Below, piece after piece: positions 17,161-26,434 of a stretch of 64,000 nucleotides of DNA. A program made the position numbers and the translations under genes. The stretch spans positions 1 through 64,000 of the forward strand of contig JAIQEY010000012.1 of assembly GCA_020073565.1 (NCBI GenBank), read 5' to 3'. The notes under the pieces are model-generated. The model did no database searches. It was given only the letters and a program-made list of their open reading frames with translations, and was not told the DNA's origin. Position 1 is the stretch's first letter, and the number at the start of each line of letters is the position of its first letter. This stretch comes from Terriglobia bacterium. GTDB lineage: Bacteria; Acidobacteriota; Terriglobia; Terriglobales; Acidobacteriaceae.

Positions 17161-18630
17161 ATGAACTGCATTCGCTGCCAAAGCAAGACGTTCAGCATGG
17201 CTGCAATTGCGTTCGCCATCCTTGCACTATTATTTGCCGGGGCAGCCAGCCCGGCCCAGGCTCAAACTCAACTCAAAACGATTGACTATCCCGAAGGCGG
17301 CACAATCGTCTACGGCCCGGTGGACGGTGCGAATAGCCAAGCGGCAGCCATGGGCACCGTGCTGCGCTCCGTGCATAACAACTGTGGCGCCACGCCCCAA
17401 GTGGGAAGAGTCTTTCGGGTACGCAACACAAATTCAGTCGCGGTTTTCTTCACGGTCGTCAATCGCCCCCAGGGAAACAAACCGGTGGTCGGCCTGTTGA
17501 TCGCCACGGAAGTCGCCCCCAATCACATCGAGGCGGCCCTCGTCAGCGACAGCGCGGCTCGCTTTGGTTCCACCGTGAACCCTATGCTCACCAAGCTTTT
17601 CAGCGTATGGCATCCGGGCGACGGAACGGTAAACGCAGGCGCGCCGCCGGCGAAGCCCGCTGCGCTAGCCTCGGCCTCCGGCGGCGCTGCGGGAGGACAC
17701 TCAGCCCCGGCTGCGGTGCTGCATACGGTATCGGCTTCCGACGGCTCGGCGACCATTGGCATCCCCGAGGGATGGACACTGGATCCGCACAGCGCCAGCG
17801 GAACGATGCTGATGACTGGCCCGCATGGCGAACAAGTATATCTCGGCATGTCGCGCATGGGGATTGACCCGACGCATCCAGGGAACCGGATGATTCCGCG
17901 ACTGCCGGGCACACTCATCTATCCCTTCCGCGGAGACATGGCGAAGGAATTCCCAAACCTGTTTCAGGCTTGGCGGCGCGCCAATGGAAAGCCTCCAGCT
18001 CCACTGCAAGTCGACCAGATCAAACCGATGCAGGGGGCGCCGAACACTCACTGCGTAATCGCGGACGGGCAGATGGACCTGGACGGAAAAGGGATGCAGA
18101 AGTTCAGCGACAACATGTGCGCTTCCGATCCGGGAAACACCGGCGGCTACACGGTCACACTCAGCCACATGCTGATGCCCAACGCTCTCGCCGAGCAGGA
18201 ACGCAGCACCTTGAACGCGATACTGGGCAGTTGGAAGGTCAATATGCAGGTAGTCAACCAGCAGGTGGCGGGCGCCATGCAGCAAATGAATGCCAACACC
18301 CAGGCGGCCATACGGCAGAACCAACGAACCGTCGATAACATTCGCCAGATCGGCGCGAATGCCACGGCGCGGTACAACGCTACGCAAGCCGCCAACGACG
18401 CCCAACACGCCGGCTATTGGGCGCAACAGGACAGCAATGCCAGGCGCGGCCAGGCATTCAGCAACTACCTGCTCGATCAGACCGTCATCCAGGACAACAA
18501 CATGTACGGCAATGGCACGGTCGGACACGGCACCGCCTGGAACCAGACCGCCGACGCGCTCGTGCGCAGCGATCCCGATCGCTACGAAATCGTGCAAACT
18601 TCCAATTTCTGGAAGGGCGTGGACTATTGA
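17161..18630 (+). CDS. Secreted hypothetical protein
   Basis: A 489-residue protein with a signal peptide (FSMAAIAFAILALLFAGAAS, then PAQAQ). The AGGAGA seven bases before the ATG at 17161 decides the start; the frame opens 60 codons earlier. The middle has an alanine-rich linker (KPAALASASGGAAGGH) followed by a globular region (GSATIGIPEGWTLDPHSASG), similar to bacterial proteins in which a membrane or lipid-associated domain reads as IPEGW. The C-terminal 100 residues are Gln/Asn/Ala-rich (AGAMQQMNANTQAAIRQNQR), likely helical. Function unknown. Leader and signal region are duplicated at the start of the next gene. Confidence 0.65.
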   Translation: MNCIRCQSKTFSMAAIAFAILALLFAGAASPAQAQTQLKTIDYPEGGTIVYGPVDGANSQAAAMGTVLRSVHNNCGATPQVGRVFRVRNTNSVAVFFTVVNRPQGNKPVVGLLIATEVAPNHIEAALVSDSAARFGSTVNPMLTKLFSVWHPGDGTVNAGAPPAKPAALASASGGAAGGHSAPAAVLHTVSASDGSATIGIPEGWTLDPHSASGTMLMTGPHGEQVYLGMSRMGIDPTHPGNRMIPRLPGTLIYPFRGDMAKEFPNLFQAWRRANGKPPAPLQVDQIKPMQGAPNTHCVIADGQMDLDGKGMQKFSDNMCASDPGNTGGYTVTLSHMLMPNALAEQERSTLNAILGSWKVNMQVVNQQVAGAMQQMNANTQAAIRQNQRTVDNIRQIGANATARYNATQAANDAQHAGYWAQQDSNARRGQAFSNYLLDQTVIQDNNMYGNGTVGHGTAWNQTADALVRSDPDRYEIVQTSNFWKGVDY

Positions 18631-18785
18631 TACCTGCAGCCATTGCGTTACGTACGGATTCATCGGAGATGCACAATCATTTGCTCGATCCAGGGTTTCA
18701 CTCAGCCAGAGACTGCGGAGGCCTGGCGCAATTCCCCCCAAATACAAACGACTTCATATTTTTTCGATTACTAAGGAGACGATCC

Positions 18786-21700
18786 ATGAATTGCATTCGG
18801 TTCCAGGTTAAGAAGTTCAGCATGGCCGCGCTCGCTGTGCTCGCGGCTGTAGTCATATTGGCCGGGATGGATATCCCGGCGCAGGCGCAAACCCATCCAC
18901 CTTCTTTTTTCCAATATCCCTCAACGTTTGAAATCAACGGTATCGTCAACTATGGCAATCTATTGGGCGTTCAGGCCGCCGCAGTGGGCGACTTCAACGG
19001 GGATAGCAAACTCGACATCGTCTCCATCATGGGCGGGGGGTGGGAAATTGACGTAGCTCCCGGCAACGGCGACGGCACATTCCAGGTCCCAATCCTCAAT
19101 ACCTACTCTTTTCCTTCGAACACTTCGCCTTATGCCCTTGCGGTAGGTGACTTCAATGGCGACGCCAAGCTGGACTTAGCCGTGTGGTGTACCTATGCCC
19201 CGGGGAATTACAACGAAGTCATCATTTTCCTGGGCAATGGCAACGGAACTTTCACCTACAGCAATACCTATACCGCTCCAAACGCCTATTGGAACCCAGG
19301 CAGCAACAGCCTCTACGTGGCCGACTTCAATGGCGACGGCAAGCTGGACTTGGCTGCGCTCGCTCCCTACTGCGCCTCGAACCTCCCGTGCGTCGCGGTC
19401 TATCTTGGCAAGGGCGATGGGACCTTCCAAACTGCCGTTCTCTACTCCACCATTGACCCGAATCATCCGGGCAATACCAATGCTTACGGCATGGCAGTAG
19501 GCGACCTGAACGGCGACGGCAAGCCCGACATCGCGGTCACCCAGAGCAACGGAATGGCCGTGCTGCTGAACAACGGCAACGGGACGTTCGGAACCGCCAC
19601 CTACTATGACAACGCACTCGGCCACCAAAGCCAAATTGGCATCGCCATTGGTGACGTAAACGGCGACAAGAAGAACGACATTGTGACTTCGACCTTTCTC
19701 GGCGATGTCGTGCTCTTCCAGAACCAGGGCAGCGGCACGTTTGCGCTCAAAGGCTCGATCGGCAAAGCCAGCGGCGGGCAGGCCTCGTGGCTGGTGTCCA
19801 TGGCCGACATCAACGGCGACAAGAAACTCGACCTCGTTGTCGCCGATAGCGTGGGCGAAATCTGGACGTTCTATGGGAAAGGCAATGGCACTTTCACCGC
19901 CGGTCCTATTTACGCTGTCCAATACTGGGAGCAGCCGCCGGACAACATGATTCTCGCCGATTTTAATGGCGACGGCGCGCTCGATATATTCAAGCCCTTG
20001 GAAGGCCAGACCTGGGACGGCCAGGTGATCCTGGGCCGCAGCGATGGAACCTTCCAGATGAACCAGGCCTATGGCTGGACTTACCCACCGGGAAATGGCG
20101 GCAACCTGGTTATGGCCGACTTCAACGGCGACGGCTTCCCGGATGTGGCGTACGGGTATGCGCGCAGCGCCAACCTGACTCAGGCGGGGTTCGAAGTGAT
20201 GCTGGGAAGTTCGCACGGCGTCCTGGGAGCGCCGACCTTCGTATCTGCGATCAATTGCGGCTCGTGGACGGAGTGGATCGCCGCCGGCGATGTCAACGGC
20301 GATGGCAAAGCCGACATGGTCGCGACCATCAACAACAACTGCGCGAGCAGCGAAGTCGCGGTCCTGATCGGTCTGGGTACCGGCAAGTTCAAAGCGCCTG
20401 TTTACTATTCAACTGGCTCTACCGCCCAGCCTGTCGACGTGTTCCTGGAGGACTTGAACGGCGACAGCAAGCCGGACATGGTCATTTCCAATTGGGACGG
20501 CACCATCAGCATTCTGTTGAACAAGGGCAAAGGTACATTTGGCACGGCCAGCGTGATCACCAGCGTGGCCGCGTTCAGTCCGCATTTACACGCTCTGACC
20601 TTTGGGGATTTCAACGGCGACGGCAAGTTGGACATCGCCGCCGCGACCTACTATCCCCAGGATCAGTCCCCCACGGGCAGTAATGTGTATGTCCTGCCGG
20701 GCAACGGCGACGGCACGTTCCAAGCAGTGATCGCCACTGCTGCCGCGCCGACCTACGTATACACGGGCGCGCTAGCGGCCGGCGACTTCAACAAAGACGG
20801 CAAGACGGATTTGCTCCTCACCCTCGAGGGAAGTACTGGTTGCACAGGCTACTACGGCGCTGCCGCCTACGTCGTTCTTCTCGGCAAAGGCAATGGCACG
20901 TTTAATTCTGGCTCCCTCGTCTGCACTGGTGGAGACTATCCCCAATATCCGGTCGTCGCCGACTTCAATAGCGATGGCAAACTCGATGTTTTCATCCCCA
21001 TGCTGGAGAACAATGGGAAGAACCCATACGGTCCGGTGTTACTCGAAGGGAACGGGGACGGCACGTTTACCCGCCTCGGTGAGTCTGAGTATCAGTGGGT
21101 AAACGGGTATGAAAAAGAAGTGTTTAAGGGCGGATTCTACGTCGGGCCGACCAACCGCGGCGCGGCAATTGCCGATTTCAATGCGGACGGCACGCCGGAT
21201 ATCGCGGTGCTGAACGCCGACAATTTTGCCATCGGTGATTACGTCACGTTCGCCACGGTGATGTTCAACGCCACCCAGCCAGTGAGCGTTTCGCCGCTGA
21301 GCCTGAATTTTGGGAGTGTGAAAGTCGGCGCGAGCAAGTCGCTGACTGTCATTCTCACCAACAACCAAAACAGCACGCTGACCATCAACAGCATTGCGAC
21401 GGCAAGCGGAACGGGCGACTTCACCGCAACCCAGAATTGCGGGACGAGTCGCAAGGCCGGCTGGGAGTGCACCATCACCGTGAAATTTAAACCGTCTGTC
21501 CTCGGAGCTCAAACCGGAACCCTCTCTATTAAAGATTCCGCGGGCACGCAAACCGTGCAGCTCATCGCGGTGAACCCGAAGCCAACCATTACGACGCTCG
21601 CGCCCCCGAGTGCGACCCATGGCGGCCCGGCGTTCACCCTCACCGTCACCGGCACTGGATACCTGAGCAGCTCGGTGGTGAATTGGAATGGATCTCCGCG

Positions 21701-21845
21701 CGCCACGACGTATGTGAGCTCGACCGAGGTCACGGCCACGATCAACGCTGCCGACATTGCCAAAGCCGGCACGTTCAAAGTCACGGTCACCAATCCTGCG
21801 CCCGGAGGCGGCACGAGCGCAGCCAAGACGTATACGGTTAACTGA
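18786..21845 (+). CDS. FG-GAP/VCBS repeat surface protein
   Basis: A 1019-residue exported protein. The signal peptide (FSMAALAVLAAVVILAGMD, then IPAQAQ) follows a GGAGA ribosome site at the ATG 18786. The body has about fourteen calcium-binding FG-GAP motifs of the type DFNGDGKLDLA, spaced 50-70 residues, which should fold as integrin-like beta propellers. Near residue 835 an ASH/HYDIN-type domain begins (SVSPLSLNFGSVKVGASKS), and the last 90 residues are an IPT/TIG-like Ig fold (PSATHGGPAFTLTVTGTGYL). No catalytic motif is seen. It is probably a cell-surface adhesin or binding protein, inferred from domains only. Confidence 0.88.
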   Translation: MNCIRFQVKKFSMAALAVLAAVVILAGMDIPAQAQTHPPSFFQYPSTFEINGIVNYGNLLGVQAAAVGDFNGDSKLDIVSIMGGGWEIDVAPGNGDGTFQVPILNTYSFPSNTSPYALAVGDFNGDAKLDLAVWCTYAPGNYNEVIIFLGNGNGTFTYSNTYTAPNAYWNPGSNSLYVADFNGDGKLDLAALAPYCASNLPCVAVYLGKGDGTFQTAVLYSTIDPNHPGNTNAYGMAVGDLNGDGKPDIAVTQSNGMAVLLNNGNGTFGTATYYDNALGHQSQIGIAIGDVNGDKKNDIVTSTFLGDVVLFQNQGSGTFALKGSIGKASGGQASWLVSMADINGDKKLDLVVADSVGEIWTFYGKGNGTFTAGPIYAVQYWEQPPDNMILADFNGDGALDIFKPLEGQTWDGQVILGRSDGTFQMNQAYGWTYPPGNGGNLVMADFNGDGFPDVAYGYARSANLTQAGFEVMLGSSHGVLGAPTFVSAINCGSWTEWIAAGDVNGDGKADMVATINNNCASSEVAVLIGLGTGKFKAPVYYSTGSTAQPVDVFLEDLNGDSKPDMVISNWDGTISILLNKGKGTFGTASVITSVAAFSPHLHALTFGDFNGDGKLDIAAATYYPQDQSPTGSNVYVLPGNGDGTFQAVIATAAAPTYVYTGALAAGDFNKDGKTDLLLTLEGSTGCTGYYGAAAYVVLLGKGNGTFNSGSLVCTGGDYPQYPVVADFNSDGKLDVFIPMLENNGKNPYGPVLLEGNGDGTFTRLGESEYQWVNGYEKEVFKGGFYVGPTNRGAAIADFNADGTPDIAVLNADNFAIGDYVTFATVMFNATQPVSVSPLSLNFGSVKVGASKSLTVILTNNQNSTLTINSIATASGTGDFTATQNCGTSRKAGWECTITVKFKPSVLGAQTGTLSIKDSAGTQTVQLIAVNPKPTITTLAPPSATHGGPAFTLTVTGTGYLSSSVVNWNGSPRATTYVSSTEVTATINAADIAKAGTFKVTVTNPAPGGGTSAAKTYTVN

Positions 21846-22184
21846 AGCCGATTGATCCAAGGGAGACGATGAGTCTCTCTCACTCCGGAGCGCGGACGGC
21901 AAAGCGCTCCGGAGATCGAGCGCGGAGTCCTCGGCCGTATAGCGAGCGGTTCCACAGCCAAACTGCATCACCGTGAACTCGGTCTCCTGGTTCCCGGTGC
22001 CGGAGCGCGGATCGGGGATCCGCGCTCCGGATTTGTGGTGCTGTGTCATCAATTGATCGCGGAGGAATTGATCTTCGTTCCAGAAGTTCACTGCGGTCCA
22101 CAGAAAGAGCCAGCCCCCGCGGATGGCGGTTGGTGGTGCAGACTCCGCCGTGCACTATCGTGAAGCGCCGCCCGGCCTGGTTGC
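21846..22184. repeat. Intergenic region with long palindrome
   Basis: No gene is supported in these 339 bases. Bases 22000-22030 form a perfect dyad (CCGGAGCGCGGATC, loop GGG, then its reverse complement), and a looser dyad with the same GGAGCGC words sits near 21,885-21,925. Either could end transcription of both convergent neighbours. There is no U-run, so it may instead be a REP element. Confidence 0.5.
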
Positions 22185-23387
22185 TCAGGTGGTAGTCTTC
22201 GGCGAAGTGAACCGGCCCGTCAACCCCGCCGCGTCAGCAAAATTTCCCGGGGCTCCCGTGCCCTCATAACATTGGTCAAGAATGGCGGACACTTCGAACA
22301 GCGCTCGATTCGAGTAGGTGCTGGTGTTGCGGCGAAGTTCGTTGAAGATCGATGGTTCGATCAAGCGCTGGACCGCGGGGGCGATTTCCCGGAAGCTGCG
22401 CACGACGACTCCGAAGCCTTTTTCCGCGACCCATTCCGCGTTGTAGCGTTCTTGTGGCAGCGTCTTTCGATTGCATTCGACGATGACCGGTAACTGAAAC
22501 TGCAAGGCTTCGCTGATCGAAGCGGGGCCCGGTTTACCGATGAAGAAGTCAGCCATGGCCATGTAATGTTCAACGTTCTGAGTGAATCCGAGAACCAGCT
22601 TTGGATTTCGCGTGGTCATAGCTTTGAGCTCATCCTCAAGCTTCTGGTTGTGCCCGCAAATCAGGATGAGCTGCACCGCAGCGCTGCTCTCGTCGAGACG
22701 CCGGACGATGTCCGTCATGACGCGGGAGCCATGTCCCCCGAACAGGACAATCCCTGTCAGGCAATCCGGCTCCAGGCCGAGCCGCTTCCGTTCGGAGGCT
22801 CGATCGATGTCAATCTTCTCGTAGAACTTGGGCTTCAAAACCATGCCGGAGGTCTCAAAGACATGGTCGGCAGGGTGACCCATCGCCAGGGCCTGCTGCT
22901 TGGCCCGTTCCGTGCCGGCGATGATGTACTCGGACTCGCGCTCGATCCAGAAGCGCGGCGGGTAATCCGCCAGATCGGTAATCAGGGTGGCAAAGGGCGT
23001 TCTTCTTCCATTCTCTCGCAGGCTGCCGGCCAGTTCGCGGTTGAAGTGTGGAATCACGGAGAGCACAAAATCCGTGGGATGTTCTGCCCAGTATGCTCGC
23101 AGGGCCTTCACGATCGCGGAGTGGTAGATGTAGATCGTGCCCTGAAGGAGCTTCAGGAGTTGCGGCGTAAATCTGGTCCAGCCGCGGCGGAGGATCAGGT
23201 TGTAGGTATCCTGGATGCGGATGCCAGTAAAGCGGCGCACCAGGTCGAGGGGATCGAGTAACTCTTGTATGTCGAGAAGGGTAACGTCCCAGGGATGGTC
23301 CTGCCCGGTCAGAATGGTACGGATCGCTTCCGCTGCACTACGATGTCCGCCGCCGGCGTGGTGGAAAACGATCGTCAGTTTACGCAA
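22185..23387 (-). CDS. MGDG synthase-like lipid glycosyltransferase
   Basis: A 400-residue GT-B glycosyltransferase of the galactosyldiacylglycerol (MGDG) synthase / processive diacylglycerol glucosyltransferase family (GT28). The N-terminus HHAGGGHRSAAEAIR is the lipid-acceptor glycine-rich motif. The C-terminal sugar-nucleotide motif is FFIGKPGPASISEALQFQLP, with GFTQNVEHYMAMAD before it. It would transfer a sugar from a UDP-sugar to diacylglycerol at the inner membrane. The start is TTG. The metallophosphoesterase gene lies 136 bases upstream on the same strand, and the pair may be co-transcribed in lipid metabolism. Confidence 0.85.
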   Translation of the reverse strand: MRKLTIVFHHAGGGHRSAAEAIRTILTGQDHPWDVTLLDIQELLDPLDLVRRFTGIRIQDTYNLILRRGWTRFTPQLLKLLQGTIYIYHSAIVKALRAYWAEHPTDFVLSVIPHFNRELAGSLRENGRRTPFATLITDLADYPPRFWIERESEYIIAGTERAKQQALAMGHPADHVFETSGMVLKPKFYEKIDIDRASERKRLGLEPDCLTGIVLFGGHGSRVMTDIVRRLDESSAAVQLILICGHNQKLEDELKAMTTRNPKLVLGFTQNVEHYMAMADFFIGKPGPASISEALQFQLPVIVECNRKTLPQERYNAEWVAEKGFGVVVRSFREIAPAVQRLIEPSIFNELRRNTSTYSNRALFEVSAILDQCYEGTGAPGNFADAAGLTGRFTSPKTTT

Positions 23388-23523
23388 GAGTCCCCTGGCC
23401 CCGCGTCGGTCGAAATCTGAGGCTTCCGCTTAAGCGTGTGTCGTGGTCGCCACCGCGGGAGTCCTATTGTGCCGCGCTCCTCTTTAAAAGCAAACCCCCG
23501 TCGCTTTCACTTTCCAAACCGGG

Positions 23524-24396
23524 TCAGCCGCCAACCCCTTGGTATTCGCCGAGGTCGAGCAGTCCCACTTCGTCGGCGAATTCACCCACTTCGGAATCGG
23601 ACGCAATCCACTCCTCGGCGTGATGATGGTCGTCCGGCCGCTCGACGTATTCATGGATCCGGACACCCTCCTCCGCAACCGTGATAAAGGTAGGATGCTC
23701 GTCGATCCATGCGCCGCAATTGAAATACTCGGCCCCATGGCCGATCTTGTGGAGCGCGGCGTGAGTGTGCCCGCAGAAAATGCGCTCGGCCCTGTGATGG
23801 TGGGCGTGGGCCAGAGCGCCATCCGCAACTTTCGCGGAAAGGCGCAGCCACCTTGTGTTCAGCCGGTCCAGGAAACGCGTCAGGGCCTTGCTTTTCGAAT
23901 CCCACTTTTGCAGTTGCAGGTAGAGCAGGGTGCCGAACCAGTAACTCAAGTGCACATTGTTGACAGAGAAGCCGTCGAACTGGTGGCCGTGCACCGCGAT
24001 ATGTCGCAGGCCCTGGTAATTCCAGTGGTACTCCTGATACACCCGGACGCCGACCAGGTGCGACATGATTTCGGTCAGACCGTGATCGTGGTTGCCTTCC
24101 ACCCATATCACTTCAACGTTGCGTTTGGGATTCGAGAGCTTGCGGATGAAGCCCAGAAATTTCCAGTGCTCCTTTTTCAGGCGTCCAAAATTGAGGTCGG
24201 CAAAAATGTCGCCCAGCAGGATGAGGCGGCGATACGAGTGCTCCCGCAACACACGCAGAGCTTCGCGCGCCCGGCTCATGTCTGCGCCGAGATGCACATC
24301 GGACAGGATCAGCGTGTCATAGACCTGCGAGTCCACAGCTTCATTGTTCCGCAGGATTGTTACGGAGTGATGAACGGAGAGGAGTGATTGGTGCAA
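23524..24396 (-). CDS. Metallophosphoesterase, LpxH-like
   Basis: A calcineurin-type phosphoesterase of 290 residues. All metal motifs are present: LSDVHLG (DxH), LLGDIF (GD), EGNHDHG (GNHD), AVHGHQF and CGHTHAA (GHTH). The order and the spacing resemble UDP-2,3-diacylglucosamine hydrolases (LpxH/LpxI group), which act on lipid A precursors at the membrane face, but family membership beyond the superfamily is uncertain. The start is given as TTG 24396; a GTG at 24336, just before the DxH strand, is an alternative. Its neighbour is a lipid glycosyltransferase. Confidence 0.82.
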   Translation of the reverse strand: MHQSLLSVHHSVTILRNNEAVDSQVYDTLILSDVHLGADMSRAREALRVLREHSYRRLILLGDIFADLNFGRLKKEHWKFLGFIRKLSNPKRNVEVIWVEGNHDHGLTEIMSHLVGVRVYQEYHWNYQGLRHIAVHGHQFDGFSVNNVHLSYWFGTLLYLQLQKWDSKSKALTRFLDRLNTRWLRLSAKVADGALAHAHHHRAERIFCGHTHAALHKIGHGAEYFNCGAWIDEHPTFITVAEEGVRIHEYVERPDDHHHAEEWIASDSEVGEFADEVGLLDLGEYQGVGG

Positions 24397-24510
24397 TAGG
24401 TAACTGCTCAGTAACCATGGGTCAGCGCTCAGCTCTCAGAAAACCCTTCTTCCGTGCCGGTTGCGCCAGAGACGCGGGGAGACGCGTCTCTACTTGGGGC
24501 ACTCAGCGTT

Positions 24511-24786
24511 TCAGTGCTCGGGCGGAACGTACTGGGCGGGCGGAGCGGATCCTTCGCCGAAGAAAAACTGTTCCATCTGTTTCACGATGACTTCCTGATC
24601 CTGCTTGCGGGCGGGGTTCAGGCGATATTCGTTCAGCAGCATCTTGCAGTATTCCATCCACTGATCCCAGGCTTTTTGCGAGATCTGTTCGTAGACTTTC
24701 TTTCCCAAGTCGGTGTCGAAGGGAGGCTCGGAGAGCCCGGGCAATTCCTGTTTCAATTTTGCGCAGAAGACTTTGCGATCGGACAT
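24511..24786 (-). CDS. yggX: Probable Fe(2+)-trafficking protein
   Basis: A 91-residue YggX family protein, known to protect iron-sulfur clusters from oxidative damage. VFCAKLKQELPGL holds the single conserved cysteine; DLGKKVYEQISQKAWDQWME and KMLLNEYRLN are the family core. The frame extends further up, but the ATG at 24786 matches the family start. The C-terminal tail EGSAPPAQYVPPEH is typical of the group. It is alone on the minus strand. Confidence 0.93.
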   Translation of the reverse strand: MSDRKVFCAKLKQELPGLSEPPFDTDLGKKVYEQISQKAWDQWMEYCKMLLNEYRLNPARKQDQEVIVKQMEQFFFGEGSAPPAQYVPPEH

Positions 24787-24942
24787 GGTTTCAAATCTCT
24801 CTGAAATTATCGCACACGGTGAAGAGCGACCTTGAGTGAAGCGATGATGAGAAGGGCGAGTGTGAACGAAGCGCGCCGGATTTTTCTTTTGGGAGGGGTA
24901 GGCACGACATCGCCCATTGCCCGATCCGGTACGAGATTTTTG

Positions 24943-24971
24943 TTGACAAATTGTATTCGAGTGGCAATATC
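24943..24971 (+). promoter_or_regulatory. Sigma-70 promoter of the mini-ORF
   Basis: TTGACA at 24943-24948, a 17-base spacer, then AATATC at 24966-24971. The consensus -35 and the spacing make this one of the clearest promoters in the window. It drives the leader of about 100 bases before the 13-codon ORF at 25077. Confidence 0.65.
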
Positions 24972-25076
24972 TTGTGGTAGGAGAGTTGCCCATACCAGTA
25001 GTGGGGCAGCTCGGGCATCAAGGTGCCCTCAGGAAACCTTGGGAGAATAAATCGTTCGAACGGAGGAAAACACATA

Positions 25077-25118
25077 ATGGCAACCAAGAAGAAAGCCGCC
25101 AAGAAAAAGAAACACTAA
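25077..25118 (+). CDS. 13-residue lysine-rich mini-protein
   Basis: The sequence ATGGCAACCAAGAAGAAAGC begins a 13-codon frame encoding MATKKKAAKKKKH and a TAA stop. It has a strong GGAGG ten bases upstream, a consensus promoter 110-130 bases upstream and a strong intrinsic terminator 30 bases downstream. The transcript therefore appears built around this small peptide. Eight of 13 residues are Lys. It resembles the basic tails of histone H1-like proteins, but the size suggests a separate role or a leader peptide. Translation is inferred from signals, not proven. Confidence 0.55.
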   Translation: MATKKKAAKKKKH

Positions 25119-25147
25119 GCGAGCGGACGCTCGTACAGAAGTTCCCC

Positions 25148-25185
25148 AAAAGCCCCGCTGGAGAAGCACCTCCTGCGGGGCTTTT
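25148..25185 (+). terminator. Intrinsic terminator after mini-ORF
   Basis: AAAAGCCCCGC and GCGGGGCTTTT pair around a short loop (with an inner GGAG/CTCC pairing possible), followed by TTTTCC. The stem is GC-rich and perfect at its base. Confidence 0.75.
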
Positions 25186-25274
25186 CCTTACCGCACATGG
25201 GTGTACTTTTGGGGTTGTCGGGCGGGCGCAGCTCGTGCTAGAAACGCGTATAGGCTCATGCAGCAGCCCCGCAC

Positions 25275-25676
25275 ATGAATCCAGTAAAGAGAGCGTCGAG
25301 GAAGGCGGCCCGTCACTCGGAAATCATCGTTCCCGACAAACTGTATTTCCGCATCGGCGAGGTTGCCAGTTTGTGCCGGCTGCCCGCGTACGTGCTGCGG
25401 TTCTGGGAGACGGAGTTTCCCCAGCTCAGGCCGGTAAAGAGCAGCACCGGGCAGCGCATGTACCGCAAGCGGGACGTGGAATTCGTGGTACGGATCAAGA
25501 AACTGCTCTACGAGGATGGGTTCACAATTGCCGGCGCGCGTGCGCACTTGCGTGAAGAAACGAAAGCGGGACGCAACCAGAACTCCCTCCCATTTCCTAC
25601 CGCGCAGTCGGCAAATGTCGCACACCTGCGGCACGAACTGAAAGAGATCCTGCACATCCTGTCTGCGCGGCACTGA
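25275..25676 (+). CDS. MerR family transcriptional regulator
   Basis: A 133-residue regulator with an N-terminal MerR winged helix. YFRIGEVASLCRLPAYVLRF carries helix 1-2, then WETEFPQLRPVKSSTGQRMY and RKRDVEFVVRIKKLLYEDGF form the wing and the second helix pair. The C-terminus is short (HLRHELKEILHIL), a possible coiled dimer helix, with no metal-binding cysteines, so it belongs to the small MerR-type group (MlrA-like). The target is unknown. It follows the mini-ORF terminator by about 90 bases. Confidence 0.88.
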   Translation: MNPVKRASRKAARHSEIIVPDKLYFRIGEVASLCRLPAYVLRFWETEFPQLRPVKSSTGQRMYRKRDVEFVVRIKKLLYEDGFTIAGARAHLREETKAGRNQNSLPFPTAQSANVAHLRHELKEILHILSARH

Positions 25677-25681
25677 TCGCA

Positions 25682-25772
25682 TGTAGGGCGGACACTCCTA
25701 TCCGCCCCGACTCTGTACGGCACCTTGGGCTGGCATTCCACACACGGGCGGAGAAGAATGTCCGCTCCACAC
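25682..25772. repeat. Palindromic repeat pair
   Basis: GGGCGGACACTCCTATCCGCCC forms a dyad, and a second copy, GGGCGGAGAAGAATGTCCGCTC, lies about 50 bases on. The same words (GGACACTCCTGTCCGCG) occur at 34,480-34,553. These look like members of one dispersed family. Confidence 0.55.
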
Positions 25773-25776
25773 GGAA

Positions 25777-26073
25777 TCAATCCGCGGCGCTGCGCCGGAT
25801 CGTGTACATCTCGGTGAGGAATTCCACCCGCGGCTGCCCCCTGACACCCGCGGTAACCATCTTGGCCTTGAGTTCATCGGAAGCCATAAACGCGCGCGCC
25901 TGTTCGAGCGTCTCCCATTCAAACAGGAGAATGAGATCGTTGAGGTTGCCGGCGGTGTGGAAGATGCGGGCGCTGCGCTCGCCGTTTTTGTGGCGCCAAT
26001 CGAGTGCCGCATCGAACACCGCTTTCCATGCGGGATACTCGGCGACTTCGTGATGGACAAGAACGTTAACCAT
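25777..26073 (-). CDS. Dimeric alpha-beta barrel (ABM-like) protein
   Basis: A 98-residue ferredoxin-like fold protein, resembling the antibiotic biosynthesis monooxygenase / stress-response dimeric barrel group. VNVLVHHEVAEYPAWKAVFD and LFEWETLEQARAFMASDELK are the typical strand-helix units. No metal or haem ligand is obvious. The ATG at 26073 has GGAAGGAG eleven bases ahead and is preferred over the longer frame. Substrate unknown. Confidence 0.65.
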   Translation of the reverse strand: MVNVLVHHEVAEYPAWKAVFDAALDWRHKNGERSARIFHTAGNLNDLILLFEWETLEQARAFMASDELKAKMVTAGVRGQPRVEFLTEMYTIRRSAAD

Positions 26074-26245
26074 AAGGGCGGGTGCTCCTTCCGGAGATAC
26101 AGGATTGCTCGAAAGCGGCCCGAAATGCAAGGACGGGAATCACCGGGAGTGGGCCGTGCGACGCGGCCCCGTCCGTCTGGTTTGTAAGGCTAGCAGTCCG
26201 TGGTGAAAGGTATGGATCGACGCAAGAGTGACCTTTTCATGAATT

Positions 26246-26317
26246 GTCATCCCGAGCGGAGCGAGGGATCTGCATTGTGTCAGCGAACTGCAGATCCCTC
26301 GCTCCGCTCGGGATGAC
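26246..26317. repeat. Perfect 29-bp inverted repeat
   Basis: Two arms of about 29 bases, starting GTCATCCCGAGCGGAGCGAG and ending in the reverse complement, flank a 14-base loop. The same GTCATCC opening is found in the repeat at 36,175-36,322. The dyad spans a gene-poor stretch between two genes. It is probably a dispersed Acidobacteriota-type palindrome. Confidence 0.7.
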
Positions 26318-26434
26318 AAAATCTTGCGAATTGCGAGTTGGAGGCACGTTCTCACTCTTACCACGGGCTGCTAGCGGCATATCGCCGTAGAATCAATCCC
26401 GATTATGAATTCTCCTTTGGCAGTTCCGCCATCC

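Noticed and set aside
19176-20216. 346-codon minus-strand frame inside the FG-GAP gene
   Set aside because: Its repeats are only the antisense of the FG-GAP motifs.
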